Below are positions 1-9,130 of a stretch of 25,666 nucleotides of DNA, piece by piece. The notes beneath the pieces were generated by a model. That model did not search any database. It worked only from the letters and a program-made list of their open reading frames with translations, and was not told where the DNA came from. The stretch is from Lyngbya sp. PCC 8106 (GTDB lineage: Bacteria; Cyanobacteriota; Cyanobacteriia; Cyanobacteriales; Microcoleaceae). Both the position numbers and the translations under genes were made by a program. The stretch covers positions 1 to 25,666 of the forward strand of contig NZ_AAVU01000067.1 of the NCBI RefSeq assembly GCF_000169095.1, given 5' to 3'. Each line of letters starts with the position of its first letter. The stretch's first letter is position 1.

Positions 1-2
1 AA

Positions 3-3000
3 GCAGAACAAGTAGATGAAGTTTTGTCCTCTGTAGACGAAGAACTCGCTGATTTACCCATCGGATATGGTTTAAGTCGCATTGTGTTGATGGCTAGAGA
101 TCCAGAATGGGCTTATGCGTACTGGGATGTCTCTAGCGAACACAAAGAAGAATTTCGCCGTCAAGGAGGAGAACAACTCGCTCTGAGAATTTACGATGTT
201 ACAGAGATTAACCTAGCCTATCAAAGTCCCCACAGCATTCAGGAATATCCCTGTGATGAACTTGCTCGGGAATGGTATGTACCGATTCCTGTTAGCGATC
301 GCGAATATGTGATAGAAATTGGTTATCGTTGTGCAGATGGTCGCTGGTTGATCTTGGCTCGTTCTGCGGCGATTCGTATTCCGCCCATATATCCCTCAGA
401 CTGGATCGAGGATCAATTCATTACCGTATCCTGGGATGAGGAACTTCAGGGTAAAACCTTTGCAGAATTGACCCCACCCACTCAACCTGGAAATGATACT
501 GAAGACCGCCTCTACAAAGAGATTTTTGGTATAGATGACCTAGAAGCGACAAGGGTTACAGGTTCATTATTTGGTTCTATGCACCAGGTTTCCTTACACG
601 AAGAAACCGTAAGTTCCTACGTCTTACCCTCTGGTGTGGGTCAATGGGCTTCTGGAGTAGGTTTAACTGCTTCTGGAGTTGGTTTAACCACTTCTGGAGT
701 TGGTTTAACCACTTCTGGCGCTGGTTTAACCACTTCTGGAGTAGGCTTAACTACTTCTGGCGCTGGTTTAACCACTTCTGGAGTAGGCTTAACTACTTCT
801 GGCGCTGGTTTAACCACTTCTGGAGTAGGCTTAACCACTTCTGGAGTGGGAATCGGACAAACCATGTCTGGCGCTGGTTTAACTACTTCTGGAGTAGGTT
901 TAACCACTTCTGGAGTAGGCTTAACCACTTCTGGAGTGGGAATCGGACAAACTATGTCTGGAGTTGGCTTAACTGCTTCTGGCGCTGGCTTAACTACTTC
1001 TGGAGTGGGAATGGCGAAGTCCATGTCTGGTATTGGACAAACGATGTCTGGTATTGGTTTAACTACTTCTGGAGTAGGTTTAACGACTTCTGGAGTAGGA
1101 ATCGGACAAACGATGTCTGGTGTTGGAATGGCGAAGTCCATGTCTGGAATCGGACAAACGATGTCTGGCGCTGGTTTAACTACTTCTGGTGTAGGCTTAA
1201 CTGCTTCTGGTGTAGGTTTAACCACTTCTGGAGTAGGAATCGGACAAATGATGTCTGGTGTTGGAATGGCGAAGTCCATGTCTGGAATCGGACAAACGAT
1301 GTCTGGCGCTGGTTTAACTACTTCTGGTGTAGGCTTAACTGCTTCTGGTGTAGGTTTAACCACTTCTGGAGTAGGAATCGGACAAATGATGTCTGGTGTT
1401 GGAATGGCGAAGTCCATGTCTGGAATCGGACAAACGATGTCTGGCGCTGGTTTAACTACTTCTGGTGTAGGCTTAACTGCTTCTGGTGTAGGTTTAACCA
1501 CTTCTGGAGTAGGAATTGGACAAACCATGTCTGGCGTTGGCTTAACCACTTCTGGCGTAGGAATTGGACAAACAATGTCTGGTGCGGGTTTAACCACTTC
1601 TGGTATTGGTTTAACGGCTTCTGGAGTGGGAATGGCGAAGTCCATGTCTGGAATTGGACAAACAATGTCTGGTGCGGGATTAACCACTTCTGGCGCTGGT
1701 TTAACGGCTTCTGGCGTAGGAATTGGACAAACAATGTCTGGTGCGGGTTTAACCACTTCTGGCGTAGGAATTGGACAAACAATGTCTGGTATTGGTTTAA
1801 CTGCTTCTGGTGTGGGAATGAATATGTCTGGTGTCGGACAAACGATGTCTGGCGCGGGTTTAACCACTTCTGGTGTGGGAATGAATATGTCTGGTGTCGG
1901 ACAAACCCTGTCTGGCGCGGGATTAACCACTTCTGGCGTAGGAATTGGACAAACAATGTCTGGTGCGGGTTTAACCACTTCTGGCGTAGGAATTGGACAA
2001 ACAATGTCTGGTGCGGGTTTAACTGCTTCTGGTGTGGGAATGAATATGTCTGGTGTCGGACAAACCCTGTCTGGCGCGGGTTTAACTGCTTCCGGTGTGG
2101 GAATGAATATGTCTGGTGTTGGACAAACGATGTCTGGCGCGGGATTAACCACTTCTGGCGTAGGAATTGGACAAACAATGTCTGGTGCGGGTTTAACCAC
2201 TTCTGGCGTAGGAATTGGACAAACAATGTCTGGTGCGGGTTTAACTGCTTCTGGTGTGGGAATGAATATGTCTGGTGTCGGACAAACCCTGTCTGGCGCG
2301 GGTTTAACTGCTTCCGGTGTGGGAATGAATATGTCTGGTGTTGGACAAACGATGTCTGGCGCGGGTTTAACTGCTTCTGGTATTGGTTTAACTGCTTCCG
2401 GTGTGGGAATGAATATGTCTGGTGTTGGACAAACGATGTCTGGCGCGGGTTTAACTGCTTCTGGTGTGGGAATGAATATGTCTGGTGTTGGACAAACGAT
2501 GTCTGGCGCTGGTTTAACTGCTTCTGGAGTGGGAATGAATATGTCTGGTGTCGGACAAACGATGTCTGGTGCGGGTTTAACTACTTCTGGGGCTGCAATT
2601 GGAGAACGGATGTCTGGAGTGGGAATGAATATGTCTGGTGTCGGACAAACGATGTCTGGTGCGGGTTTAACTACTTCTGGGGCTGCAATTGGAGAACGGA
2701 TGTCTGGAGTGGGAATGAATATGTCTGGTGTCGGACAAACGATGTCTGGCGCTGGTTTAACCGCTTCTGGTGCGGGAATGAATATGTCGGGTTATGGGAT
2801 GGGCTTAACCATGTCCGGTACTGGAATGTCTGGTGTGGGAATGGGGGCTTCTATACCTCCTGTGCGTCCCCGTAAGTTCTGGTTAGTCGCGGAAGCCGAA
2901 TTAATCATTTACGGTGCTACTGAACCCGATGCAACTGTTACGATTGGTGGGCGACCCATTAAACTGAATTCGGATGGTACTTTCCGCATTCAAGTTTCCT

Positions 3001-3146
3001 TCCCCGATGGTGTGATTGACTATCCGATTATGGCGGTGGCTGCTGACGGTGAACAAACTCGTTCTATTCACATGAACTTTAATCGTGAAACCCCAGATCG
3101 TCACACCAATACAAAAGAAGAAGCAGTTTTAGAATGGATTGGTTAA
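3..3146 (+). CDS. DUF4912 domain protein with giant SGVG repeat region (5' end outside window)
   Basis: The frame is open from the left edge without a start or stop, so the gene begins upstream; the TTG at 24 is only an internal codon. About 150 N-terminal residues (LPIGYGLSRIVLMARDPEW, then AYWDVS) match the DUF4912 family as I know it. Residues corresponding to 630-2850 are low-complexity SG(V/A/I)G repeats. The last 95 residues (PRKFWLVAEAELIIYGATEP, ending EWIG) return to an ordinary beta-rich sequence that usually closes cyanobacterial DUF4912 proteins. I see no signal peptide or membrane segment in the visible part. The function is unknown; a scaffold or structural role is only a guess from the repeats. 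Family proteins normally lack such a long insertion. The gene ends 53 bp before a bidirectional terminator shared with rel. Confidence 0.85.
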   Translation, partial: AEQVDEVLSSVDEELADLPIGYGLSRIVLMARDPEWAYAYWDVSSEHKEEFRRQGGEQLALRIYDVTEINLAYQSPHSIQEYPCDELAREWYVPIPVSDREYVIEIGYRCADGRWLILARSAAIRIPPIYPSDWIEDQFITVSWDEELQGKTFAELTPPTQPGNDTEDRLYKEIFGIDDLEATRVTGSLFGSMHQVSLHEETVSSYVLPSGVGQWASGVGLTASGVGLTTSGVGLTTSGAGLTTSGVGLTTSGAGLTTSGVGLTTSGAGLTTSGVGLTTSGVGIGQTMSGAGLTTSGVGLTTSGVGLTTSGVGIGQTMSGVGLTASGAGLTTSGVGMAKSMSGIGQTMSGIGLTTSGVGLTTSGVGIGQTMSGVGMAKSMSGIGQTMSGAGLTTSGVGLTASGVGLTTSGVGIGQMMSGVGMAKSMSGIGQTMSGAGLTTSGVGLTASGVGLTTSGVGIGQMMSGVGMAKSMSGIGQTMSGAGLTTSGVGLTASGVGLTTSGVGIGQTMSGVGLTTSGVGIGQTMSGAGLTTSGIGLTASGVGMAKSMSGIGQTMSGAGLTTSGAGLTASGVGIGQTMSGAGLTTSGVGIGQTMSGIGLTASGVGMNMSGVGQTMSGAGLTTSGVGMNMSGVGQTLSGAGLTTSGVGIGQTMSGAGLTTSGVGIGQTMSGAGLTASGVGMNMSGVGQTLSGAGLTASGVGMNMSGVGQTMSGAGLTTSGVGIGQTMSGAGLTTSGVGIGQTMSGAGLTASGVGMNMSGVGQTLSGAGLTASGVGMNMSGVGQTMSGAGLTASGIGLTASGVGMNMSGVGQTMSGAGLTASGVGMNMSGVGQTMSGAGLTASGVGMNMSGVGQTMSGAGLTTSGAAIGERMSGVGMNMSGVGQTMSGAGLTTSGAAIGERMSGVGMNMSGVGQTMSGAGLTASGAGMNMSGYGMGLTMSGTGMSGVGMGASIPPVRPRKFWLVAEAELIIYGATEPDATVTIGGRPIKLNSDGTFRIQVSFPDGVIDYPIMAVAADGEQTRSIHMNFNRETPDRHTNTKEEAVLEWIG
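630..2850 (+). repeat. In-frame tandem repeat, 21- and 27-bp units
   Basis: About 2.2 kb consists only of 7-residue (SGVGLTT, SGVGMNM, SGVGQTM) and 9-residue (SGVGIGQTM, SGVGMAKSM, SGAAIGERM) units, all multiples of 3 bp. Unit types form zones: LTT units first, then LTT mixed with IGQTM and MAKSM, then MNM/QTM alternating with LTA units. Larger blocks are duplicated too: a 138-bp block starts at 1125, 1263 and 1401, a 222-bp block at about 1917 and 2139, and a 90-bp block at about 2581 and 2671. This points to growth by unequal recombination or slippage. Because no unit contains a stop in several frames, long false ORFs appear on both strands. Confidence 0.95.
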
Positions 3147-3199
3147 TTTTCAATTCATAATTCAATTCATAAATAATCAAATCAATTCCTAAAATAAAG

Positions 3200-3225
3200 C
3201 CCCTCGAATCAGATCGAGGGGTTTT
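3200..3225. terminator. Bidirectional Rho-independent terminator
   Basis: An 8-bp perfect stem (CCCCTCGA at 3200-3207 with TCGAGGGG at 3214-3221) has a 6-nt loop. TTTT follows on the + strand. On the - strand the stem is followed by a T-rich run (complement of AAAATAAAG at 3191-3199). It lies between two convergent genes and can serve both. Confidence 0.85.
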
Positions 3226-3267
3226 GGAGTCAGAAGCTAACAAACCTGAACTTTAGATCCATTCAAC

Positions 3268-5535
3268 TTATTTCAGCACTTTATTCAGCCGTCTCAGGTT
3301 CAACACATCGCTGATATTTTTAATCTGAACACAAGTATGTTCAAGTTGATCGCGATCGCAAATTTCTATCCCTAATTCAATCAATGCAGGCGCATCTCGG
3401 AAGGTTTTCACTTGAGCGCTACAAACATTAACGTTATTATCTTTTAATCGGGATAAGATATCATTCAACACACCAACACGGTTAAACACTTCGATTTGAA
3501 TTTTGACTCGATAGGTTTGAGGACGACTTCCATTTTGGATAACGGGATTCCAACTCACCGGAACTAAGCGATCGCCGGAGACTTTATTCACATTCTCACA
3601 ACCTTGTCGATGAATAGAAATTCCCCGTATCCGAGTTACAACCCCAATAATGGGTTCGCCTGGAATCGGACTACAACAACCCGCTATTCCATATAACAAT
3701 CCTTCGACTCCCGCAATCGGAGATTTACTCGAAGAAGCAGGAGTTGCAGGAGGAACCATGTTCGCCACCTGAAGATTGGTTTGAGATTCTTCTAGGGATG
3801 CTTCTGGAATATGAGTGTGACCTTTTACCGCATCTCGCAGTCGATTGACCACATGATTTAAAGTCACTTCGCCGTATCCTAAAGCGGCTAACAAATCATC
3901 AACACTATGGTAATTACATCGTTGAACAACGGTTTGCATGGCTTCGGATTTGAGCAAGGATTCAAAGCCATTTCTACCCATTTCTTTTTCGAGTAAATTG
4001 CGACCTCGATCAATATTTTCGTCCCGATGCGATCGCTTGTACCATTGACGAATCCGGTTTTTAGCGGTACTACTACGAACAAAATTCAGCCAATCTAAAC
4101 TCGGATGAGAGCTTTTTTGAGTGAGAATTTCAATAATATCTCCATTCTTCAATACCGTATCCAAAGGAACAATCCGATCATTGACTTTTGCGCCTTTGCA
4201 ATGGTTGCCAATTTCGGTATGAATCCGATAGGCAAAATCGACCATTGTTGCCCCTTGAGAAAGAACCATGACATCCCCTTCTGGGGTGAAGACATAGACA
4301 TCTTCATCAAATAAATTATTCTTGATACTCTCTAAATACTCATTGGCATCTTTGAGATCATTTTGCCATTCTAATAATTGCCGCAACCAAGTAAACTTAT
4401 CATCACTATTGCTCATCTTGGCATAATTTGAACCGCCCGTTTCTTTGTACTTCCAATGCGCGGCGATCCCGTATTCAGCAATATGGTGCATTTCTACTGT
4501 CCGAATTTGCACTTCTATTGGACGGCCTGTACTACCAATCACCCCGGTATGTAGGGATTGATAGCGATTAGGTTTGGGTAAACCAATATAATCTTTAAAC
4601 CGACCTGGTATCGGACGAAAAGCATCGTGGACAATGGCTAAAGTTCGATAGCATTCTTCGTTGGTTTCTACAATCACACGCAGGGCTGCTAAATCATAAA
4701 TTTCGTGAAATTGCTTTTGATGGTTGTGCATTTTACGATAAATACCGTGAAGATGCTTGGGTCGGCCATTTACTTCATAAGATTTAATCCCGGCTTTCTC
4801 TAGTCGAGTTCTCAAAAAATCTGCAACTTCTGCTAATTTTTCTTCGCGAATATTGCGCTTATCTGCAACTAAACTTTGAATTTCGCGATAGGCTTCTGGC
4901 TCTAAATATTTGAAGGATAAATCTTCTAGTTCCCACTTAAATCGACCAATCCCTAATCGATGGGCTAATGGGGCGAAAATTTCTCGGGTTTCTAGAGCAA
5001 TACTCCGACGTTTGTGATCGGGTAAAAACTCTAGCGTTCTCATATTATGAAGTCGATCTGCTAACTTCACGACAATCACCCGAATATCTTTTGCCATCGC
5101 TAAAAACATTCGGCGGAAGTTTTCGGCTTGGCGTTCTGTTTTGTTAGAAAAATTAAACTTTGAGAGTTTGGTTACGCCTTCTACCAGTTGTCTAACTTCT
5201 GAACCAAAATGGCTTTCGAGTTCATCGGGTGTAACTTCCGTATCTTCGATGATATCATGGAGGAAACCTGCGGCAATTACAGTCCCTTCACTGCCTAGAT
5301 AACGCAATAATCCCGCAACTGCAATGGGATGATTGATATAAGGTTCTCCGGATTTTCGATACTGTCCTTCGTGTAGTTTGTAGGCAAACTCAAAAGCCCG
5401 ACAAACAATTTCACTATCAGGACAAGACTGATCTGAGCAAGAATTATTGTTATGATATTGCTGCAAACACTGTTGTAACCAGTCTGGGATCGCGCAGTCG
5501 GAGTTGATTGGGGTTGTTATAGTCCGAGTGTTCAT
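3268..5535 (-). CDS. rel: Bifunctional (p)ppGpp synthetase/hydrolase (RelA/SpoT family)
   Basis: This 755-residue cytosolic enzyme makes and degrades the stringent-response alarmone. The hydrolase HD domain comes first (about residues 45-200, with HDIIEDT at 93-99 and KLADRLHNMRT at about 157-167). The synthetase domain follows (about 255-365, with KPNRYQSLHT and EVQIRT). RFKD at 312-315 is the form typical of bifunctional Rel rather than synthetase-only RelA. The C-terminal part has a TGS domain (about 411-475), a conserved GIAGCCSPIPGEPIIG region (near 655) and an ACT domain (about 685-755). The length is normal and all visible catalytic motifs are intact. The start is the ATG at 5533-5535. 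Cyanobacteria usually carry one such enzyme, so it probably handles both reactions. It converges on the DUF4912 gene. Confidence 0.96.
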   Translation of the reverse strand: MNTRTITTPINSDCAIPDWLQQCLQQYHNNNSCSDQSCPDSEIVCRAFEFAYKLHEGQYRKSGEPYINHPIAVAGLLRYLGSEGTVIAAGFLHDIIEDTEVTPDELESHFGSEVRQLVEGVTKLSKFNFSNKTERQAENFRRMFLAMAKDIRVIVVKLADRLHNMRTLEFLPDHKRRSIALETREIFAPLAHRLGIGRFKWELEDLSFKYLEPEAYREIQSLVADKRNIREEKLAEVADFLRTRLEKAGIKSYEVNGRPKHLHGIYRKMHNHQKQFHEIYDLAALRVIVETNEECYRTLAIVHDAFRPIPGRFKDYIGLPKPNRYQSLHTGVIGSTGRPIEVQIRTVEMHHIAEYGIAAHWKYKETGGSNYAKMSNSDDKFTWLRQLLEWQNDLKDANEYLESIKNNLFDEDVYVFTPEGDVMVLSQGATMVDFAYRIHTEIGNHCKGAKVNDRIVPLDTVLKNGDIIEILTQKSSHPSLDWLNFVRSSTAKNRIRQWYKRSHRDENIDRGRNLLEKEMGRNGFESLLKSEAMQTVVQRCNYHSVDDLLAALGYGEVTLNHVVNRLRDAVKGHTHIPEASLEESQTNLQVANMVPPATPASSSKSPIAGVEGLLYGIAGCCSPIPGEPIIGVVTRIRGISIHRQGCENVNKVSGDRLVPVSWNPVIQNGSRPQTYRVKIQIEVFNRVGVLNDILSRLKDNNVNVCSAQVKTFRDAPALIELGIEICDRDQLEHTCVQIKNISDVLNLRRLNKVLK

Positions 5536-6221
5536 GATCTTTAAACCTAAGAATTACAGATAAAAATTCACAACCTGCAAGCGACATAGATCTTGCATTT
5601 TGAGACAAAATTAAAGGGTGAGTAGAAGTTCTACCCCGTTGCTCTGATCTTGAAGATCGGGCAACCTGCTAGAATTTTAATGACAACGATGACTGAGTTA
5701 TGACTGAGTTGCTTCTGTCGCACCTCTCAGTCTTAGTCCAGCATCGGAGGCAAAGATTGAAGTATAGAGCAGTTTTCCGCTACTCAGCATGGCAAGTATG
5801 AAGCTGCTTTCTCACCCGGAGAGGGTCAGCAAGCTGTGATGATTCGACGAAGTTACCAGTTGTCAGTTCTCTTTAATCAGTTCTAGCGTGTGGACTGATA
5901 TTGAGTCTGTCTATCCCCGTTTTCCTAATCTGACAGACTGGGAGAGTTCTCATTTCTCTCAGTGGTACTGATAACTCTTTCTTCATCTTTTTTTAGGTGA
6001 GTCAGTATATTTGAGTTAGCGAACTTGGTATAACCACACCACGGCGTTTGCTTGATGCTAACTCACCGAATTAAGCGTTGTACGGGGATTGTAAAGCCTA
6101 GAGACGTTACCTAATAAGGCTTGTGTCTCTGGGGGGTCGTAAGTGAAATTTGCCTAATCTTAAGATTTTAAAGCTTTAAGCTTTGGTTAATATTGACAGT
6201 ATATACGAATTTCTTAACATT
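5536..6221. other. Hairpin-rich non-coding gap between rel and patD
   Basis: No convincing gene is seen. The stretch has many inverted repeats: a long hairpin at 5638-5665, AGTCTGTC/GACAGACT at 5904-5911 and 5932-5939, and a 9-bp pair TGAGTTAGC/GCTAACTCA at 6012-6020 and 6057-6065. The last pair competes with GGTGAGT at 5996-6002 for the same partner. Interleaved 6-bp pairs lie at 6094-6099/6117-6122 and 6100-6105/6125-6130. There is also an 11-bp tandem repeat (5689-5710) and a 12-bp palindrome AATCTTAAGATT (6156-6167). It may hold a structured RNA or long leader; I recognise no Rfam family. Confidence 0.5.
6193..6220 (+). promoter_or_regulatory. Possible sigma-70-type promoter just upstream of patD
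   Basis: A perfect TTGACA lies at 6193-6198 and a weak -10-like TAACAT at 6215-6220, spaced 16 bp. If used, transcription would start inside or just after the ATG at 6222, so either the mRNA is almost leaderless or this is chance. The -10 match is poor. Confidence 0.25.
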
Positions 6222-6578
6222 ATGTTACCTGAACAGCATCGTCAAGCGATCGCTCAACTGCAACAAACCCTCGAACGACTCCAAGTTCAGTTAACAGAGG
6301 TGAATCTAGACAAAGCTACCCTGAAAGCTACTTTCAAACAAGCCCAACAGCTTTTAGAAAACATCCTACAATTGGGGGATCAGGATGTAGACCCCTCGCT
6401 GGTATCACCTCTACAATCCTATTTAACAGAAATTCACAAACAGATGCGACTTTTGGAGATGGATTTTCGCTTCCTTCAAACCTCTCGTCAGAATACAACC
6501 CTGCAAACTAGGCAAACTCAAATGCGATCGCGTATTGCTACCCTAATGAGCTATTGTAAGTCTTTGTTAGATAAATAG
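6222..6578 (+). CDS. patD: PatD-like protein (heterocyst frequency control family)
   Basis: A 118-residue, Glu/Gln/Leu-rich, mostly helical protein. The start MLPEQHRQAIAQLQQTLERL and the end region LLEMDFRFLQTSRQ to SYCKSLL resemble, from memory, the PatD family. PatD of Anabaena PCC 7120 is an NtcA-regulated protein that limits heterocyst frequency, and homologues also occur in cyanobacteria without heterocysts. No membrane segment or enzymatic motif is visible. I chose the ATG at 6222 because the protein then begins like the family; the upstream in-frame TTG at 6183 would add 13 unconserved residues. Neither start has a clear Shine-Dalgarno sequence. The window does not show whether this organism forms heterocysts. 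The family name needs a profile search. Confidence 0.6.
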   Translation: MLPEQHRQAIAQLQQTLERLQVQLTEVNLDKATLKATFKQAQQLLENILQLGDQDVDPSLVSPLQSYLTEIHKQMRLLEMDFRFLQTSRQNTTLQTRQTQMRSRIATLMSYCKSLLDK

Positions 6579-6590
6579 TAGCATTGACTA

Positions 6591-6827
6591 ATGAAATCTG
6601 TGTCTCATTTTAGCAAATCCATAACTATATCTGTCGGATTTGTGATTTTTGGCGTTGTGGTGCGTCTGGTTCAGTATCTCAATAATCGCTCTATATGGTT
6701 TGATGAAGCTAATTTAGCATTAAACATCGTTAACCGTTCCTATTTCCAGTTACTCAGTCCCCTCGACAATAATCAAGCTGCACCTCCCGGTTTTTTGTGG
6801 ATATGCCCCAAAATTAGGCTATTCTCA
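6591..6827 (+). pseudogene. Glycosyltransferase family 39 remnant, 5' part
   Basis: The first 71 residues (start ATG 6591, one membrane segment at about 11-28, then SIWFDEANLALNIVNRSYF and NQAAPPGFLWI) are the N-terminus of a family 39 (ArnT/PMT-like) membrane glycosyltransferase. It includes the first-loop Asp-Glu that such enzymes use. At 6801-6804 the sequence jumps. From 6802, in the +1 frame, it reads YAPKLGYSQ, which belongs near the C-terminus of this family and continues in frame at 9326 beyond the intron. So several hundred middle residues are gone and the junction is out of frame. The antisense group II intron starts at 6828. The gene cannot make a working enzyme. It lies 12 bp after patD. 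Confidence 0.8.
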
Positions 6828-6904
6828 ATTAGGGGTCGAAGGAGGTTTTACAACCTCCGACTCCCATTCAGAACCGTGCTTGCTACTTTCACAGCACACG
6901 GCTC
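6828..6904 (-). ncRNA. Group II intron domains V and VI
   Basis: Domain V is the 34-nt hairpin at 6871-6904. On the - strand it opens GAGCCGTGTGC, has a GTGAAAGT tip with a GAAA tetraloop, and closes GCACGGTTC, with the catalytic AGC near its start. Domain VI follows at about 6832-6864: paired GGG/CCC, GTCG/CGAC and GAGGTT/AACCTC segments around a GTAA loop. I could not place an obvious bulged branch-point A on its 3' strand. Confidence 0.9.
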
Positions 6905-6914
6905 CTAGTACAAG

Positions 6915-8641
6915 TTATCTGTTATCATCAGAACATCCGGTTTCTTTTGAGTTGTAAGACCCATCGGTTGCCGTTTTAATGTCGTGACAATGGCGATGCA
7001 ATAATTGCAGATTTTTGTATTCATCTTTACCGCCTACAGACGTTGGGATGATATGATCGATTTCTACAATATCATCTGGGGTGAAATATTGTCCAGATGA
7101 TTTACATTTGCCTTTTTGCTTTTTGAGCAAATTTGCTACTCGTTTAGGTACATCGTAGGATGTGCCTTTTCGTGTACTCCAATAAGTCCAGTTTCCATCA
7201 TAGGGTGATGCTTCAGGTCTTATAGTTACGTGACGTTTAATAGTTGTTTCAGCATGGTTTAGTAGTTTATAACCATCCTTGGTTTCAAAACTCCATGCCA
7301 TATTACCGTTTTTCCTGAAGTATTTCCTCAGTTTATCGTAACTGGCTTTACCGCATCTGCTAACTATCCATGCTCTTAATCTTTGCCATGTAATATGGTC
7401 TAAAGAGGAGAATGTCTCTTTGGAGGCAATCTTGGAATGGTAATTGCACCATCCTCTAATTACAGGGTTTAGGCGTTTGATTAGTGCGTATTGGGGTGCA
7501 GTTTTGTAAGTTTTAATAACTTCCTTAACCTGATCCGCGTGAGCTTTATTGCCTTCTTACTAGGTTTTATTATGGTTCCGAACCCTAGTAGTTTTGAGTT
7601 CGCACTACCAGTCTTACCGGAGTGGTGTTTCCCCACTGGGTATTGTCTGAAGTTCCACCCTAGAAAGTCGAATCCTGGTTTAACCATTATGCCTTTTACC
7701 TCAATTTCTCTTAGTGTGTGGCATATACGGGTTTTGGCTGTTTTCAGTTCTAACCCGATAGGTTTCAACCATTCTTCGATGACAATTTGGCTTTGTTGAA
7801 TGATTTTTAATTGTGGGCTGATTACCACAAAATCATCTGCATATCTGATGACTTTGGCTTGAACTGTGCCATTCTTTTTTGGGAATTTTTGTTCTATGAG
7901 CCTAATCATTCCATCCAGTGCGATGTTAGCAAGTAGAGGACTAATGACACCTCCTTGTGGTGTGCCTGCCTCTGTTGCCTCAAATATGCAGTTGTCCATA
8001 ACTCCAGCCTTCAACCATTGTCTGATTTGGGCTTTTATTATTGATGGACAATCAATTTTGGACAGTAGGTATTCATGGCTAATCTGGTCAAAACACTTTG
8101 AGATGTCAGCATCTAAGATGTAATATTCGCCTTTGTTGATACTTTGGAAGATTCGTGACATTGCGTCATGGGCTGAACGTCCGGGTCTAAACCCGTAGCT
8201 TTCCCCCTCAAATCTGGCTTCCCATTGTGGTTCTAACGCAGATTTTACCAAAGCTTGCCTTACTCTGTCGTGTATAGTTGGGATTCCTAAAGGGCGTTTT
8301 TCATCCTTGGATTTGGGTATCCATTTCCTGCGGAGTGGTTTTGCCTTTTGGTATTTGCTTAGATTTTTGGCAAGTTCTAACCGTTGATTGGGTGTAATAG
8401 ATTTGATTCCATCTACCCCGGCTGTTTTCTTACCCTGGTTATCTTGAGTAACCCTTCTTATTGCTAAGAGTTTGGCGTAATACGACTTAACTAGGAGCTT
8501 TTGAAGCTTTCGAGCTTTCGCATTTTGTCCCGATAATGATGCCTGGTAAATTCTCTTTTGCAGCTTAAATACTATCCGTTGAACTTTCGCCCAATTGATT
8601 TTATTCCATGCAGTCGTAGTCTTGGTTATACTCGTTTTCAC
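6915..8641 (-). pseudogene. Group II intron reverse transcriptase/maturase/HNH nuclease, frameshifted
   Basis: Read as one protein it would be about 575 residues. The reverse transcriptase domain is intact (GTPQGGVISPLLANI at about 226-240; YADD at 267-270). The maturase X region and a C-terminal HNH endonuclease domain follow (EIDHIIPTSVGGKDEYKN and LHRHCHD). The frame breaks at an A run (complement of 7545-7547). KAIK then runs to a stop at 7481, while the correct continuation AHADQVKEVIKTYK is open in another frame through RLNPVIRGW to the stop at 6915. One missing A explains it. The nuclease zinc knuckle is also changed: CKSSG where a CxxC is usual. The first part alone (386 residues, 7481-8641) lacks maturase and nuclease functions. 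The shift may be decay or a homopolymer sequencing error. Confidence 0.85.
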
Positions 8642-9102
8642 CGTTTTAACTGCTAATTGAAACTTTACCTAACAACTTGACCGGAATCTATCGGCGTATC
8701 CTAGACATTACATCTGGGCATTAGCTTCTGACTCCATCTTTCCCCCTCATAACATACGCCTTAGATTTGTGGCTACCTAACAGTATTCGACCTCTGTAGG
8801 AGTAGATGAGGGTTTTTAACGTTCCTTGAAAACGGGGTTATTGCCTTTAGAATCGTCCTCTCCGCCGGGGTACTTTTGGGAGTCTGTGTAAGTGCAGTAA
8901 TAAATTCTTACCTCTTTGTAGAAGTATACAAAAACTTCTACCTATTCCCCTTGTTCTTTTGAACGCAGCGTATCAAGTCATTTTCGCTACTTAATAGTTA
9001 CGACGGTTCAATACAGACGTTCACTTTCGTTATTCTTGGACAATTGGCTAGAGAACTTCTTTGGTATTTGACTTATACCTGATTTCCCGTTATTCCCAGC
9101 TT

Positions 9103-9130
9103 CAGTGTTTTGATAATCAGTCTGACACTG
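9103..9130 (-). promoter_or_regulatory. Intron EBS1 hairpin that recognises the insertion site
   Basis: A 6-bp stem (CAGTGT at 9103-9108 with ACACTG at 9125-9130) presents a loop. On the - strand the loop carries GACTGATTAT (complement of 9113-9122), about 204 nt into the intron. It pairs with the 10 nt of 5' exon before the intron, ATAATCAGTT (complement of 9326-9335): nine Watson-Crick pairs and one G-U. This is the expected EBS1-IBS1 pairing and fixes the 5' boundary. Confidence 0.8.

Noticed and set aside
641..2200. 519-residue proline-rich frame on the - strand (TPEVVKPAPD-type repeats)
   Set aside because: It is the antisense image of the SGVG repeat; no ribosome site, and it exists only because the repeat unit has no stop in that frame.
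630..2850. CRISPR array
   Set aside because: Units of 21 and 27 bp are directly adjacent with no unique spacers, and they encode a continuous protein.
644..2875. 743-residue Trp/Asn/Phe-rich frame on the + strand
   Set aside because: A second frame of the same repeat. The DUF4912 frame continues into conserved sequence on both sides; this one does not.
5638..5665. tRNA or known small RNA
   Set aside because: Only a simple hairpin; no cloverleaf, and no 6S, tmRNA, SRP or RNase P landmarks that I recognise.
7491..8123. Two + strand frames within the intron
   Set aside because: Antisense shadows of the conserved reverse transcriptase.
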